Shown: positions 16,842 to 27,103, counted from the stretch's first letter. The stretch: 49,754 bases of DNA from JBOFBH01 sp051657715 (GCA_051657715.1 JBOFLF010000066.1:1-49754); one strand, 5' to 3'. The notes: generated from the letters alone by a model not told the origin. Translations and numbers: made by a program.

Positions 16842-17678
16842 CTACGGCCTGGGGGTGGGGTCCGGCGGCGCCGGTGCAACCGCGGCGAGATTGAGTCGGG
16901 CGAACGCCAACGCCTCGATGAGGTCGGCCTCCCGGTCCGCGCGGGTGCGCGCCCGCCTAGTGGTGATCTCCACGACGACCTCGCCGCCCCAATCCCGGCT
17001 GGCCAACAGCTCCAACAGCTCGGCGCATGGCTGACCGCCACGCCCCGGCACCAGGTGCTCGTCCTTGCCAGAGCCTGACCCGTCCGCCAGGTGCACGTGC
17101 ACCAACCGGTCGCCCAGGGCGTCGGCCATGGCGAGCGCGTCCGAGCCGGCCGTCGCGGTGTGCGACAGGTCCAGGGTGACGTGATCGTAATCCCGCCCCG
17201 TCGGGTCCCAGGACGGCAGGTAGGCCTGGACGTCGAACCGCCGGGTTCGCCACGGGAACATGTTCTCCACAGCCAGTCGCACTCCGGTGCGCCCGGCCAG
17301 GTCACGCAATCCCGTCTCGAAGCCCGCGGCGTACTCCCGCTGCCAGCGAAACGGCGGGTGCACCACCACGGTGCCGGCGCCGACGGCACGTGCCATAGCG
17401 CAGGAGCGCTCCAACTTGGGCCACGGCTCGATGCCCCACACCCGTTGGGTGATCAGCAGGGTCGGCGCGTGGATCGCCACCACCGGCAGCTGGTAGTGGT
17501 CGGACAGCCGGCGCAGCGCATCCGGGTCCTGGCTGACCGGGTCCGTCCACACCATCACCTCGATTCCGTCGTAGCCGAGCCTGCTCGCCAGCTCAAAAGC
17601 GGTGGCACAGGACTCGGGGTACGTGGACGCCGTGGATAGCGACACCCGGATCGCGGGCGCGGGGGGCGAGCTGGTCAC
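16842..17678 (-). CDS. Sugar phosphate isomerase/epimerase-like TIM-barrel protein
   Basis: A 278-residue xylose-isomerase-like TIM barrel (AP endonuclease family 2 fold). Visible metal-site blocks: GYDGIEVMVW, VVAIHAPT, TVVVHPPF, LAVENMFPW, HVTLDLSHTATAG and LVHVHLADGSGSGKDEH. The last resembles the C-terminal divalent-metal/substrate block. M. tuberculosis Rv0498 is a positional homologue of unknown function. The reaction cannot be assigned from sequence. Directly upstream of the proline dehydrogenase gene with a 10-bp gap. Confidence 0.9.
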   Translation of the reverse strand: MTSSPPAPAIRVSLSTASTYPESCATAFELASRLGYDGIEVMVWTDPVSQDPDALRRLSDHYQLPVVAIHAPTLLITQRVWGIEPWPKLERSCAMARAVGAGTVVVHPPFRWQREYAAGFETGLRDLAGRTGVRLAVENMFPWRTRRFDVQAYLPSWDPTGRDYDHVTLDLSHTATAGSDALAMADALGDRLVHVHLADGSGSGKDEHLVPGRGGQPCAELLELLASRDWGGEVVVEITTRRARTRADREADLIEALAFARLNLAAVAPAPPDPTPRP

Positions 17679-17748
17679 CGGGCCTCCTTCACCGGAACCA
17701 GCCTACGAGGCTGGGCATCCGACGCGGCGCCGCTGGTCTAGGCGGGCG

Positions 17749-18852
17749 CTACCCGCCTGATCCCGCCTCGGTGCACTGCTCACGGTCGGGTGTCCACCCG
17801 GCACCGGCGGTCTGCTGCAAGATCACACCCTCGCGAACCGACCATGGGCTCAACACCAGCGTGCTGATGTTGAGCGCGTGCAGGGCCGCCTCAGCGATGA
17901 TGGCGCCGGCGAGCAACGGGGCACCATGTCGCTGCGCGACACCCGGCAGCGCGGAGCGTTCGGCGGCGGTCAAGCCGGCCAGCTCGCTGACCCAGGCGGA
18001 CAACTCCACCCGGCCCAGCGCCACTGCTCGGTCACCTCCTCCGATAGCACCTCCACCCGTAGCGCCTCCACCGATGGCGCCGGCACTGACCGACGCCGGT
18101 GCTGCCGCGAACCCGGCCAGCGAACCCAGCAGGGCACCAGCGCCAACCACTTGAACCGCGGGCTGCTGCCTGCGCGCCCGATCGAACACCGGGCCGAGCC
18201 CGGTGGCCATCCCCTCCTTGACGGCTTGTGCCACCGCCTGGACTCCGGCTTGGGTCGGTGGGTCGCCGTCCATCAACTCTCTGGTCAGCCGACCAGCGCC
18301 GATGAGCGCCGCGACCACGACGTCCGGGCGCTCACCGTTGCCATAGCCGACCCGCACCGTGCCGTCGCCCACCTCGAGCACCAGCATCTGCCCGGCGGAC
18401 CACCCGAACCAACGTCGAGCGGCCAGGAAGGTCAGTCTGGCCTCGTCCTCACCCTGCAGCACCTGCAACTGCACACCGGTTTGCGACGTGATCGTCGCCA
18501 CCGCCTGCTCGCAGTCACCAACCGCTTGGATTGCGCTGCCAGCGAAGGCAAGTATCTGGGTGCAACCCTGGGCGCGAGCCACCACCACGGCCTGCTCGAC
18601 GAACTCGACCACTGCGCGGACGTACCCCGCGTCCAGGCTCCCCACGTCTGACCTCACCGCATCCCGGTCAGCGTCCGGCTCGGCGTCCGCGCCGGCACGG
18701 CGCTCTCCTCGGTTCTCCTGGTCTCGCGGCTCCTTATGGCGGGGCAGCGTGGCGTGGTACTTAACGGGGTGTCCGGCCGGATCCTCATGCTGGGTGTCCA
18801 CCACCACGAGCTGACCAGCAGCGACACCGATCTGGAGCACGCCGAGTCGCAT
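17749..18852 (-). CDS. Ppx/GppA-family protein with degenerate phosphate-binding motifs
   Basis: Exopolyphosphatase/guanosine pentaphosphatase fold, 367 residues from ATG 18852. Family features: LQGEDEARLTFLAAR and the C-terminal LSPWSVREGVIL. The two phosphate-binding loops are altered: the N-terminal D(V/I)GSNT position reads LQIGVAAGQL, and the DIGGGS position reads LEVGDGTVRV. Classical polyphosphate hydrolysis is therefore doubtful; a regulatory or altered-substrate role is possible. It also has inserted low-complexity stretches (a charged Glu/Arg/Asp-rich stretch near residue 40-70 and a Gly/Ala repeat). Matches the position of M. tuberculosis Rv0496. GTG/ATG codons further upstream would only add a Gly/Arg-rich tail. 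Confidence 0.88.
   Translation of the reverse strand: MRLGVLQIGVAAGQLVVVDTQHEDPAGHPVKYHATLPRHKEPRDQENRGERRAGADAEPDADRDAVRSDVGSLDAGYVRAVVEFVEQAVVVARAQGCTQILAFAGSAIQAVGDCEQAVATITSQTGVQLQVLQGEDEARLTFLAARRWFGWSAGQMLVLEVGDGTVRVGYGNGERPDVVVAALIGAGRLTRELMDGDPPTQAGVQAVAQAVKEGMATGLGPVFDRARRQQPAVQVVGAGALLGSLAGFAAAPASVSAGAIGGGATGGGAIGGGDRAVALGRVELSAWVSELAGLTAAERSALPGVAQRHGAPLLAGAIIAEAALHALNISTLVLSPWSVREGVILQQTAGAGWTPDREQCTEAGSGG
18043..18087 (-). repeat. 15-bp imperfect tandem repeat in the Ppx-like gene
   Basis: Three diverged 15-mers (gatagcacctccacc, cgtagcgcctccacc and a third) encode an Ala/Ile/Gly-rich GAIGGGATGGG run between the two halves of the protein; in frame. Confidence 0.85.
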
Positions 18853-18962
18853 GGCCGGCACGGTACCGGCGAGGGCACCGGGATGTCCGCTCGACCGGGC
18901 ACGCCGGCCCGGTTGGCGCACTCCCGGGTCCGGGGTGGCGAGCAGACGCCTACTCTGAGTGG

Positions 18963-19769
18963 GTGACCGAGACGTCGCTCAACACCCCCCGCACCTGGGT
19001 GGAGTTCGTCGACCCGGCGAGTTCAGACGACGAGCAGCAGGTGTTCCGCTGCGACCTCACCTGGCTCACGTCGTCCTGGACGTGTGTCTACGGTCGCGGC
19101 TGCCGGGGGATCGACCTCGATCGACCGGATGCCGGCTGCTGCACGCATGGCGCCCACTTCACCGAGGACGCTGACCACCACAACGTCGCTGGCCACGTCG
19201 CCGTCCTCGACCCGGGCAGCTGGCAACGACACCCCGATGTCACCGGCCTGGACGGCTGGACGGAGCAGGAGGACGGCGCCACCAAGACCAGGGTGGTCGA
19301 CGGTGCCTGCGTCTTCCACAACGATTCGGGCTTTGCCGGCGGTGCCGGATGTGCGTTGCACCACCTTGCCGCCCGCCTCGGCGTACCGCGGCACACGACT
19401 AAGCCTGAGGTCTGCTGGCAACTGCCGATCCGTCGCAGCTACCGGACGGTGGAACGGGCCGACGGCACCAGCTACCTGGAGACCACGATCGGCGAATACG
19501 ACCGCAGGGCCTGGGGGCCGGGCGGGCATGATCTCGCCTGGTACTGCAGCAGCAGCCCGCAAGCTCACGTCGGCGACCGCCCGGTGTACGTCGGCTATGC
19601 GGACGAGCTGCGCGAGCTCCTCGGCGATGCGTCATACGACGAGTTGGCCCAGCACTGCGAAGCCCACCTGCGCGCCGTCGACCTGATGCGCGCCCAGCAT
19701 GGGGCATCGGCTCGGCGCCTGTTGCCGCTGCTCGTGCACCCGGCGACCTTGGCCGCCGACAACGGCTGA
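18963..19769 (+). CDS. Conserved Cys/His-rich protein of unknown function
   Basis: A 268-residue soluble protein with no transmembrane segment. It has clustered cysteines: YGRGCRGID, DAGCCTHGAHF, GACVFHND, GGAGCALHHLA and PEVCWQ, plus a later WYCSSSP. The spacing and the CCTHG/CxxH elements resemble iron-sulfur or zinc-binding YkgJ/DUF3109-type proteins, but I do not recognise a precise family. GTG start, closely divergent from the Ppx-like gene. It is the first of a plus-strand group leading to radA, so a role in nucleic-acid or redox handling is possible but unproven. Confidence 0.82.
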   Translation: MTETSLNTPRTWVEFVDPASSDDEQQVFRCDLTWLTSSWTCVYGRGCRGIDLDRPDAGCCTHGAHFTEDADHHNVAGHVAVLDPGSWQRHPDVTGLDGWTEQEDGATKTRVVDGACVFHNDSGFAGGAGCALHHLAARLGVPRHTTKPEVCWQLPIRRSYRTVERADGTSYLETTIGEYDRRAWGPGGHDLAWYCSSSPQAHVGDRPVYVGYADELRELLGDASYDELAQHCEAHLRAVDLMRAQHGASARRLLPLLVHPATLAADNG

Positions 19770-19835
19770 TGTGCGGTAACCGCTCAGGGCACAGCGGTCG
19801 CCGGTGGCGTTGCGGAGCGCCCAGAAAGGCGGATA

Positions 19836-20273
19836 GTGGACGCCATGGTCGCTGAGGGTGAGGCACCCCAAATCCGGTCGGACGCCCGGCGACCCTCGTC
19901 GGGCGCTCGACGTCATGCGGTGCGGAGCCCCCGGCCGGACCGGCCTCGGGTGCGACCGCACAACCCGCCGCGCAGTCGGATCGGCCCGGTGCCTCGGTCC
20001 TCCCGGGTGCAACTCGCGGTGATCGGGACGTGTCTGGCGTTCGGACTCGCGGCACCGGCGACCCGGGTGTCGCCGAGCGAGACCGGCGCGGACACCATCC
20101 GGGTGCTGGAAGCGGTCGGCTTGACGGTGCTGGGGGTGGCCGGCGCCTGCCTCACCGGTGCTCTCGCGTTCCGCCGTACCCGCAACTACTCCTGGCTGAT
20201 CATCGCGTTCATCCCGTCGTTCAGCTTGCTGGCCGGCGCTGCAGTCCTGGCTGCGGTCACCTCCGGGGGGTGA
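19836..20273 (+). CDS. Small membrane protein of unknown function
   Basis: 145 residues: a basic, Pro/Arg-rich N-terminal ~55 residues, then hydrophobic segments at about VQLAVIGTCLAFGLAA, LEAVGLTVLGVAGACLTGAL and WLIIAFIPSFSLLAGAAVL, ending TSGG. Predicted integral membrane protein with a cytosolic basic tail. It starts with GTG (ATG three codons later). Located 61 bp ahead of radA on the same strand. No function recognised. Confidence 0.7.
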   Translation: MDAMVAEGEAPQIRSDARRPSSGARRHAVRSPRPDRPRVRPHNPPRSRIGPVPRSSRVQLAVIGTCLAFGLAAPATRVSPSETGADTIRVLEAVGLTVLGVAGACLTGALAFRRTRNYSWLIIAFIPSFSLLAGAAVLAAVTSGG

Positions 20274-20334
20274 AACGACCAGGCGAGCGGACGAGCGGCC
20301 CGCTTGTCGGTGGCAGACCCTAGGGTCTGCGGCC

Positions 20335-21789
20335 ATGACCTCCTCTCGGCGCGGCAGCCGCGCCAGCACTCCGGCGTGGCAGTGCACCGAGTGCGGGTGG
20401 ACGACACATCGCTGGGTCGGCCGGTGCGGTGAGTGCCAGGGGTGGGGCTCGGTGAGCGAGGTCGGCGCGAGCACACCGGAACGGGTGGCGGCCGGGCCGG
20501 TTTCCGCACCCGCGGTCCCGATCCTGGACGTCGACGCGCGACTCGCACTAGCACGCTCGACCGGGGTCGCCGAGCTCGACCGGGTGCTCGGCGGCGGTCT
20601 GGTGCCGGGTGCCGTGGTGCTGCTCGCCGGTGAGCCGGGCATCGGGAAGTCCACACTGGTGCTGGACGTCTGCGGTCGGCTGGGGCGCGAGGGCAGCACG
20701 GTCCTGTACGTCACCGGTGAGGAGTCGACGGCCCAGGTGCGGTTGCGGGCCGAGCGGATCGAGGCCTTGGCCCGCACGCTCTACCTGGCCGCCGAGACCG
20801 ACCTGGCCGCGGTGCTCGGTCAGGTAGAGGCGGTCCAACCGGCTTTCGTGGTGGTCGACTCGGTTCAGACCATCGGGTCGACCGAGGTCGGTGGGGCAGC
20901 GGGAAACGTGACTCAGGTGCGCGAGGTGGCGTCAGCGCTGATCGCGGTGGCCAAGTCACGGGGCATCCCGGTGCTGCTGGTGGGGCACGTCACCAAGGAC
21001 GGCTCCATCGCCGGGCCTCGGGTCCTGGAGCACCTGGTGGACGTCGTCCTGCAGTTCGAGGGTGAGCGGCACACCCGCCTGCGACTGGTCCGCGCGGTAA
21101 AGAACCGGTACGGCCCGACCGACGAGGTCGGTTGCTTCGACCTGTCCGACGGGGGGATCACGGGTTTGGCCGACCCATCCGGGCTGTTCCTGTCCTCGGC
21201 CGGCACCTCCTCGGCTGGCGACGAACGTCCCGTGCCCGGCACCTGCGTCACCGTGACGCTCGAGGGCCGCCGTCCACTGGTGGCCGAGGTGCAGGCGCTG
21301 GTGGCACCGAGCTCCTTGGCCAGTCCGCGGCGGGCGACGTCCGGGCTGGACGCCGGCCGGGTGTCGATGCTCAACGCGGTGCTGGAGCGTCGAGCCCGGG
21401 TACCGCTGCGACACACGGACATCTACGTGTCAACCGTGGGTGGGGTCCGGGTCACCGAGCCGGCCACCGACCTGGCGGTGGCCGTGGCGGTAGCCGGCGC
21501 CGCACACGATCGCGCCGGCGCGCCGCGCACGGTGGCGTTCGGCGAGGTCGGACTGGCCGGAGAGATCCGCCCCGTGGCCGGCGTCCCCCGCCGACTGGCC
21601 GAGGCGGACCGGCTCGGGTTCACCACCGCGCTCGTGCCGCCAGGGACGCTCGGCTCCAGCGAGGTGCCAGCGGGCATGCGGGTCATCGAGGTGGCGGACG
21701 TCGCCGCCGCGGTGCGCACCACGGTTCCGTGCGCCACCGGACGACGATCCTCGGGCGACCGCACTGAGCCGGTCGCCTGGCCGGTCTGA
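20335..21789 (+). CDS. radA: DNA repair protein RadA/Sms
   Basis: RecA-like ATPase that promotes branch migration in recombinational repair, 484 residues. An N-terminal C4 zinc finger (Cys17, 20, 31, 34) is followed by Walker A GEPGIGKST (99-107), the RadA-specific KNRYG block (AVKNRYGP), and a C-terminal Lon-protease-like domain ending in the conserved AFGEVGLAGEIRPV. Intact length. It lies upstream of disA as in other Actinobacteria and Firmicutes; RadA is known to modulate DisA activity, which fits the linkage. Confidence 0.97.
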   Translation: MTSSRRGSRASTPAWQCTECGWTTHRWVGRCGECQGWGSVSEVGASTPERVAAGPVSAPAVPILDVDARLALARSTGVAELDRVLGGGLVPGAVVLLAGEPGIGKSTLVLDVCGRLGREGSTVLYVTGEESTAQVRLRAERIEALARTLYLAAETDLAAVLGQVEAVQPAFVVVDSVQTIGSTEVGGAAGNVTQVREVASALIAVAKSRGIPVLLVGHVTKDGSIAGPRVLEHLVDVVLQFEGERHTRLRLVRAVKNRYGPTDEVGCFDLSDGGITGLADPSGLFLSSAGTSSAGDERPVPGTCVTVTLEGRRPLVAEVQALVAPSSLASPRRATSGLDAGRVSMLNAVLERRARVPLRHTDIYVSTVGGVRVTEPATDLAVAVAVAGAAHDRAGAPRTVAFGEVGLAGEIRPVAGVPRRLAEADRLGFTTALVPPGTLGSSEVPAGMRVIEVADVAAAVRTTVPCATGRRSSGDRTEPVAWPV

Positions 21790-21984
21790 CACTCCGGCGT
21801 GCACCAGGTCGAAGGCGCTCGGCTGTGCTTGGTCCATGCCGCCACGGGGAGCCCCGGACACCGCGAGAGCGTGAGGGGCTCGATCGAGAGATGGCACCCA
21901 GCTAGGATCGACCGGTCGGCTGGGTCATGCACCCGCAGGCCAGCCGGTCCATCAGGTCCGCAGCACAGGCAGGAGTGCGGCGTC

Positions 21985-23082
21985 GTGAGCGTTGGGACGA
22001 ATCCGGAAACGCTGCTGCGCACCACCCTGGCCGCGGTCGCGCCCGGCACTGAACTACGCGACGGCCTGGAGCGGATCCTGCGCGGTCGCACCGGCGGTCT
22101 GATCGTGCTCGGTCACGACCGATTGGTGGAGAGCATCTCCAGCGGTGGCTTTCCTCTCGATGTCGACCTGCTCGGCACTCGGCTGCGCGAGCTGGCGAAG
22201 ATGGATGGCGCCATCGTCTGCGACGCACATGCCACTCGCATCGTGCGGGCTGGCACCCAGCTGATGCCGGATCCCGCCATCGAGACCACCGAGTCGGGCA
22301 CCCGGCACCGCACCGCTGAACGGGTCGCCAAGCAGACCGGGTACCCGGTGGTGGCGGTCAGCCAGTCGATGCGGATCATCGCGCTCTACGTGGGTGGTCA
22401 GCGCCGGGTGCTGGAGGATTCCAGCGCGATCATGTCCCGCGCGAACCAGGCCTTGGCCACGTTGGAGCGGTACAAGATGCGACTGGACGAGGTCACCGGC
22501 ACGCTGTCCGCCCTGGAGATCGAAGACCTGGTCACGGTGCGGGACGTCGCGGCCGTGGTGCAACGGCTGGAGATGGTGGGGCGGATCAGCGACGAGATCG
22601 CCGGGTACGTCGTCGAGCTGGGTACCGATGGCCGGCTGCTCAGCCTCCAGCTGGAGGAGCTGATCGGCAGCCTGGTTCCCGACCGCACTCTGGTGCTCCG
22701 TGACTACCTACCCCACGTAGCACCTCAGAACGAGGCGTCCCACCGTGCGGTTGCCGAGCTGCAGGCCAAGCTGGTCGAGCTGGACTCCACCGAGCTGCTC
22801 GATCTGTCAGCCGTCACCCGGGTTCTGGGGTACAACCCGGTCGGTGATGGTCTGGATGCCGCAGTCAGCCCGCACGGGTACCGGTTGCTCAGCAAGGTTC
22901 CTCGGCTGCCGGGCACCATCGTGGATCGCCTGGTCGAGCATTTCGGCAGCTTGCAGAAGCTGCTCGCCGCTGGTCTGGAGGATCTGCAAGCGGTGGAGGG
23001 CGTCGGGGAGAGCCGGGCTCGCGCCGTCCGAGAGGGGCTGTCCCGGCTAGCCGAGTCCAGCATTCTCGAACGCTACGTGTGA
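21985..23082 (+). CDS. disA: DNA integrity scanning diadenylate cyclase
   Basis: Makes cyclic-di-AMP from ATP while scanning DNA for branched structures; 365 residues. The DAC domain shows DGA (74-76) and RHR (107-109), followed by a helical spine and C-terminal helix-hairpin-helix DNA-binding motifs near SLQKLLAAGLEDLQAVEGVG. GTG 21985 has AGGAG about 10 bases upstream and gives the family-standard N-terminus; earlier in-frame starts would add non-homologous residues. Its stop overlaps the mutY GTG (GTGA). The ~195 bp gap after radA probably has a promoter. Confidence 0.96.
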   Translation: MSVGTNPETLLRTTLAAVAPGTELRDGLERILRGRTGGLIVLGHDRLVESISSGGFPLDVDLLGTRLRELAKMDGAIVCDAHATRIVRAGTQLMPDPAIETTESGTRHRTAERVAKQTGYPVVAVSQSMRIIALYVGGQRRVLEDSSAIMSRANQALATLERYKMRLDEVTGTLSALEIEDLVTVRDVAAVVQRLEMVGRISDEIAGYVVELGTDGRLLSLQLEELIGSLVPDRTLVLRDYLPHVAPQNEASHRAVAELQAKLVELDSTELLDLSAVTRVLGYNPVGDGLDAAVSPHGYRLLSKVPRLPGTIVDRLVEHFGSLQKLLAAGLEDLQAVEGVGESRARAVREGLSRLAESSILERYV

Positions 23083-24050
23083 CCGGCGCTTCTGCCGCAC
23101 CCGACCCTCCCGCGGGTGCTCGCTCACCCGACGTCCCAGCCGCGGTCGGATCCGTGACGGCGAACCACGCGGACGTGGTGCCAGCGATCTCCGGGTGGTA
23201 CGGCAGGCGCGCACGTGCGTTGCCGTGGCGAGCGCCGGATCGGACGCCGTGGGGGGTGCTGGTCAGCGAGGTCATGCTGCAACAGACCCCTGTCACGCGG
23301 GTCGAGCCGGTGTGGCGGAGGTGGATGGAGCGCTGGCCCCGGCCGGCGGACTTGGCGGTCGCCAGCTCGGGGGACGCGGTGCGGGCCTGGGACCGGCTCG
23401 GCTACCCCCGCCGGGCGCTGCGGTTGCACGCCGCCGCCACCACGATCGTGAACCGGCACGCCGGCCGGGTGCCTCAGGATGTCGATGAGCTGCGATCGCT
23501 GGACGGGATCGGCGAGTACACGGCGGCTGCGGTAGCCGTGTTCGCTTTCGGCCACCGGCACGCCGTCCTGGACACCAACGTCCGCCGGGTGCTGAGCCGA
23601 CTGGTGCACGGCCAGGAGTTCCCCCCGCGCGCGCTGACGAACGCCGAACGCCGAACCGCTCAAGCCCTGCTGCCGGACACGGCCACAGCTGCGGCGCGCT
23701 GGGCGGTCGCGGTGATGGAGTTGGGTGCACTGGTGTGCACCGCGCGAGCGCCAGCGTGCTCCGGCTGCCCGGTCACCAGCCGGTGCGCCTGGCAGCTCGC
23801 CGGCTCCCCGCCCTACGACGGGCCGCCGAGACCCACCCAGGCCTGGCACGGCACCGATCGCCAGGTGCGCGGCCGGCTGCTGGCCACCCTGCGCGCACAC
23901 CATCGACCGCTGGCTCACCATGAGCTCGCCGCCGCGGTCCCGGACGACGACCTTCGCGACCCGGCGCAACGGGCTCGCTGCCTGGCCTCCCTGGTCGAGG
24001 ACGGCTTGGCGGCATGCACGGCAGAGGGCCGCTACTGCCTGCCCGCATGA
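23079..24050 (+). CDS. mutY: A/G-specific adenine glycosylase
   Basis: Base-excision repair enzyme that removes adenine opposite 8-oxoguanine; 323 residues. HhH-GPD fold with the catalytic Glu in VSEVMLQQTPV, the helix-hairpin-helix SLDGIGEYTAAAVA, the catalytic Asp in VLDTNVRRVLSR, and an Fe4S4 cluster motif CTARAPACSGCPVTSRC (C-x6-C-x2-C-x5-C). The C-terminal region after ~255 is short, so the Nudix-like 8-oxoG reading domain is reduced, as often in Actinobacteria. The GTG overlaps the disA stop, so the two are co-translated. Confidence 0.95.
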   Translation: MTGASAAPDPPAGARSPDVPAAVGSVTANHADVVPAISGWYGRRARALPWRAPDRTPWGVLVSEVMLQQTPVTRVEPVWRRWMERWPRPADLAVASSGDAVRAWDRLGYPRRALRLHAAATTIVNRHAGRVPQDVDELRSLDGIGEYTAAAVAVFAFGHRHAVLDTNVRRVLSRLVHGQEFPPRALTNAERRTAQALLPDTATAAARWAVAVMELGALVCTARAPACSGCPVTSRCAWQLAGSPPYDGPPRPTQAWHGTDRQVRGRLLATLRAHHRPLAHHELAAAVPDDDLRDPAQRARCLASLVEDGLAACTAEGRYCLPA

Positions 24051-24090
24051 CCTTCCTGTATCGGCGACAGATCACCTTGCCTGGCTCTCT

Positions 24091-24122
24091 TCCCCTGGGC
24101 GGGCATCTGCTCGCCCAGGGGA
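24091..24122. terminator. Bidirectional terminator between mutY and the LVIVD gene
   Basis: An 11-bp perfect stem (tcccctgggcg / cgcccagggga) with a 10-base loop lies in the gap of two convergent genes. It can work in both directions; the flanking T-run is weak, as usual in GC-rich actinobacteria. Confidence 0.8.
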
Positions 24123-24128
24123 ACTGCC

Positions 24129-25541
<1,413 letters not shown>

Positions 25542-25653
25542 GGTGCCGTCTCCCCATCTGTCGCGCTGATGACCGACCACCAACAGGCCGTCCGCCCACT
25601 CCGCAGCAAGGCACCAGTGTGTCGTTCTTCACTCGATGTGGCTAGATGGATAC

Positions 25654-26361
25654 ATGAAGACGATCAGGCCGTCGATACGTCCAGCCGTAGTCGCGATGTT
25701 GCTGGGCGCCGCCTGGGTCGCTGGCTGTTCCAGCACGGAGCCCGCGACGACAACGACCACAGCAACCGCACCGGTGATTGCTCCCGGCCGTCCCGGTGAG
25801 CCGGCGCGAACCATCGCCTCGGGCGACACCCTGCCCAGCGACGTCTTGCGCCGTCAAGAGGCGGCCGGTCCTGCTGACATCGCCTTCGCGCGAGCGATGG
25901 TGCCGCACCACGCACAGGCCGTGCAGATGGCCGCCCTGGCACCGCGGCGCACCGCGAATGCTCAGATCCGAGCGCTGGCAGACCGGATCCGGGCAGCGCA
26001 AGAGCCAGAGATCGACCTGCTGCGCAGCTGGCTGGTCGACCAGGGCGAGGTACCGCCTCGCGCGGACACTTCCGGGAGCGGTCACGGCGCAGATCACGGT
26101 GGAGGGGCGATGCCCGATGCGCGCGCCATGGGGATGGCCAGCCCGGGCGAGCTGGAGCGCCTCGCGGCCTCCCGCGGCCGGACCTTCGACGAGCTCTTCG
26201 TGGCCCTCATGGCGCGACATCACCAGGGTGCGGTGGACATGGCGCTGCGGCAGACTCGGGACGGTTCGGATCAGCGCATGCTGGAGCTGGCCACGAACAT
26301 CGCCGTCGAGCAGCGGGTCGAGATCGGCCGCATGCGGGCAGCCCTCGACAGCGGGCGTTGA
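25654..26361 (+). CDS. DUF305 lipoprotein
   Basis: 235 residues with an N-terminal lipoprotein signal ending at the lipobox WVAGC, so the mature protein should be anchored on the outer face of the membrane. The mature domain is DUF305, a ferritin-like four-helix fold with paired His motifs (FARAMVPHHAQAVQMA and LMARHHQGAVDMA), thought to bind metal, often near copper-handling genes. A His/Gly-rich linker (GHGADHGGGAM) sits between the two halves. Function not proven. ATG 25654 preferred over 25636 because the basic start MKTIRPSIRP fits a signal peptide. Confidence 0.88.
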   Translation: MKTIRPSIRPAVVAMLLGAAWVAGCSSTEPATTTTTATAPVIAPGRPGEPARTIASGDTLPSDVLRRQEAAGPADIAFARAMVPHHAQAVQMAALAPRRTANAQIRALADRIRAAQEPEIDLLRSWLVDQGEVPPRADTSGSGHGADHGGGAMPDARAMGMASPGELERLAASRGRTFDELFVALMARHHQGAVDMALRQTRDGSDQRMLELATNIAVEQRVEIGRMRAALDSGR

Positions 26362-26522
26362 CCAGCGAAACCATCACCCACCAGGTGTTTCGCACAACCG
26401 CCGCGCTCACATACCTGCTGGGGACCTGTTACCCGTCCCAGCTTTCACGCCCGCTGCCTGATTGCCACTGCCGTCCTCGGCCACCAGCCGCGACCGGTGT
26501 CACGATGACAACGACACACGTG

Positions 26523-27038
26523 TCACAGGCTGCGCAGCATCCGGGTGTTGCCCAAGGTGTTGGGCTTGACCCGGTCCAGGTCGAGGAACTCGGCCACCCC
26601 GGTGTCATAGGAACGCAGCAACTCGGCGTACACCTTCGGCGTGACCGGGCTGCCCTCGATGACCTCAAATCCGTGCCGGGCGAAGAACTCGACCTCAAAG
26701 GTAAGGCAGAACAAGCGAGCGACTCCAAGTCCCCGGGCACGCCCGACCAGCTCATCGAGCAGCACACCCCCCACACCCCGCCCGCGATAGGCCGGAGCCA
26801 CCGCCAACGTCCGGATCTCGGCGAGGTCATCCCACAGCACGTGCAGCGCACCACAACCCGCCAGCCCGCCGTCCGCCGCCTGCGCGACGACGAACTGTTG
26901 CAACGACTCGTAATACGTCACCGCGTCCTTGCTCACCAGGACCCGGTCACGGGCCAGCGGGTCGATCAGTCGTCGCACGTGAGGGACGTCCCGGACCGTT
27001 GCGGACCGCAGGTGCATCGCTGGCTCGCCGGGACTCAC
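26523..27038 (-). CDS. argA: ArgA-type amino-acid N-acetyltransferase (GNAT)
   Basis: 171-residue GNAT protein closely resembling the actinobacterial N-acetylglutamate synthase family (M. tuberculosis Rv2747): LRSATVRDVPHVRRLIDP, GCGALHVLWDDLAEIRTLAV, the acetyl-CoA loop RGRGVGGVLLDELV, FCLTFEVEFFARHGFEVIEG and the C-terminal EFLDLDRVKPNTLGN. It acetylates glutamate at the start of arginine synthesis. GTG 27038 has GGAGA at proper spacing; ATG 27017 is an alternative. It overlaps no other gene, and is divergent from the GH1 gene. Distance from other arg genes is typical for this family. Confidence 0.9.
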   Translation of the reverse strand: MSPGEPAMHLRSATVRDVPHVRRLIDPLARDRVLVSKDAVTYYESLQQFVVAQAADGGLAGCGALHVLWDDLAEIRTLAVAPAYRGRGVGGVLLDELVGRARGLGVARLFCLTFEVEFFARHGFEVIEGSPVTPKVYAELLRSYDTGVAEFLDLDRVKPNTLGNTRMLRSL

Positions 27039-27071
27039 CGCGCAAGTATCTCCAGGCTTGTCAGCCAGCAT

Positions 27072-27103
27072 CCTGGTGGTCGCTCGTCCTGGTGGTCGCT
27101 CGC
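27072..27103. repeat. 16-bp tandem duplication upstream of the ArgA-type gene
   Basis: cctggtggtcgctcgt/c occurs twice head to tail in the ~110-bp non-coding gap between the divergent acetyltransferase and GH1 genes. The 16-bp period is out of frame, consistent with a non-coding location, and it may change promoter spacing. Confidence 0.85.

Noticed and set aside
12578..17078. Two very long plus-strand open frames (about 740 codons each) opposite acuC, GNAT, proC and the proline dehydrogenase
   Set aside because: They cross several well-identified minus-strand genes, are His/Arg/Gln-rich shadows of them, and match no family.
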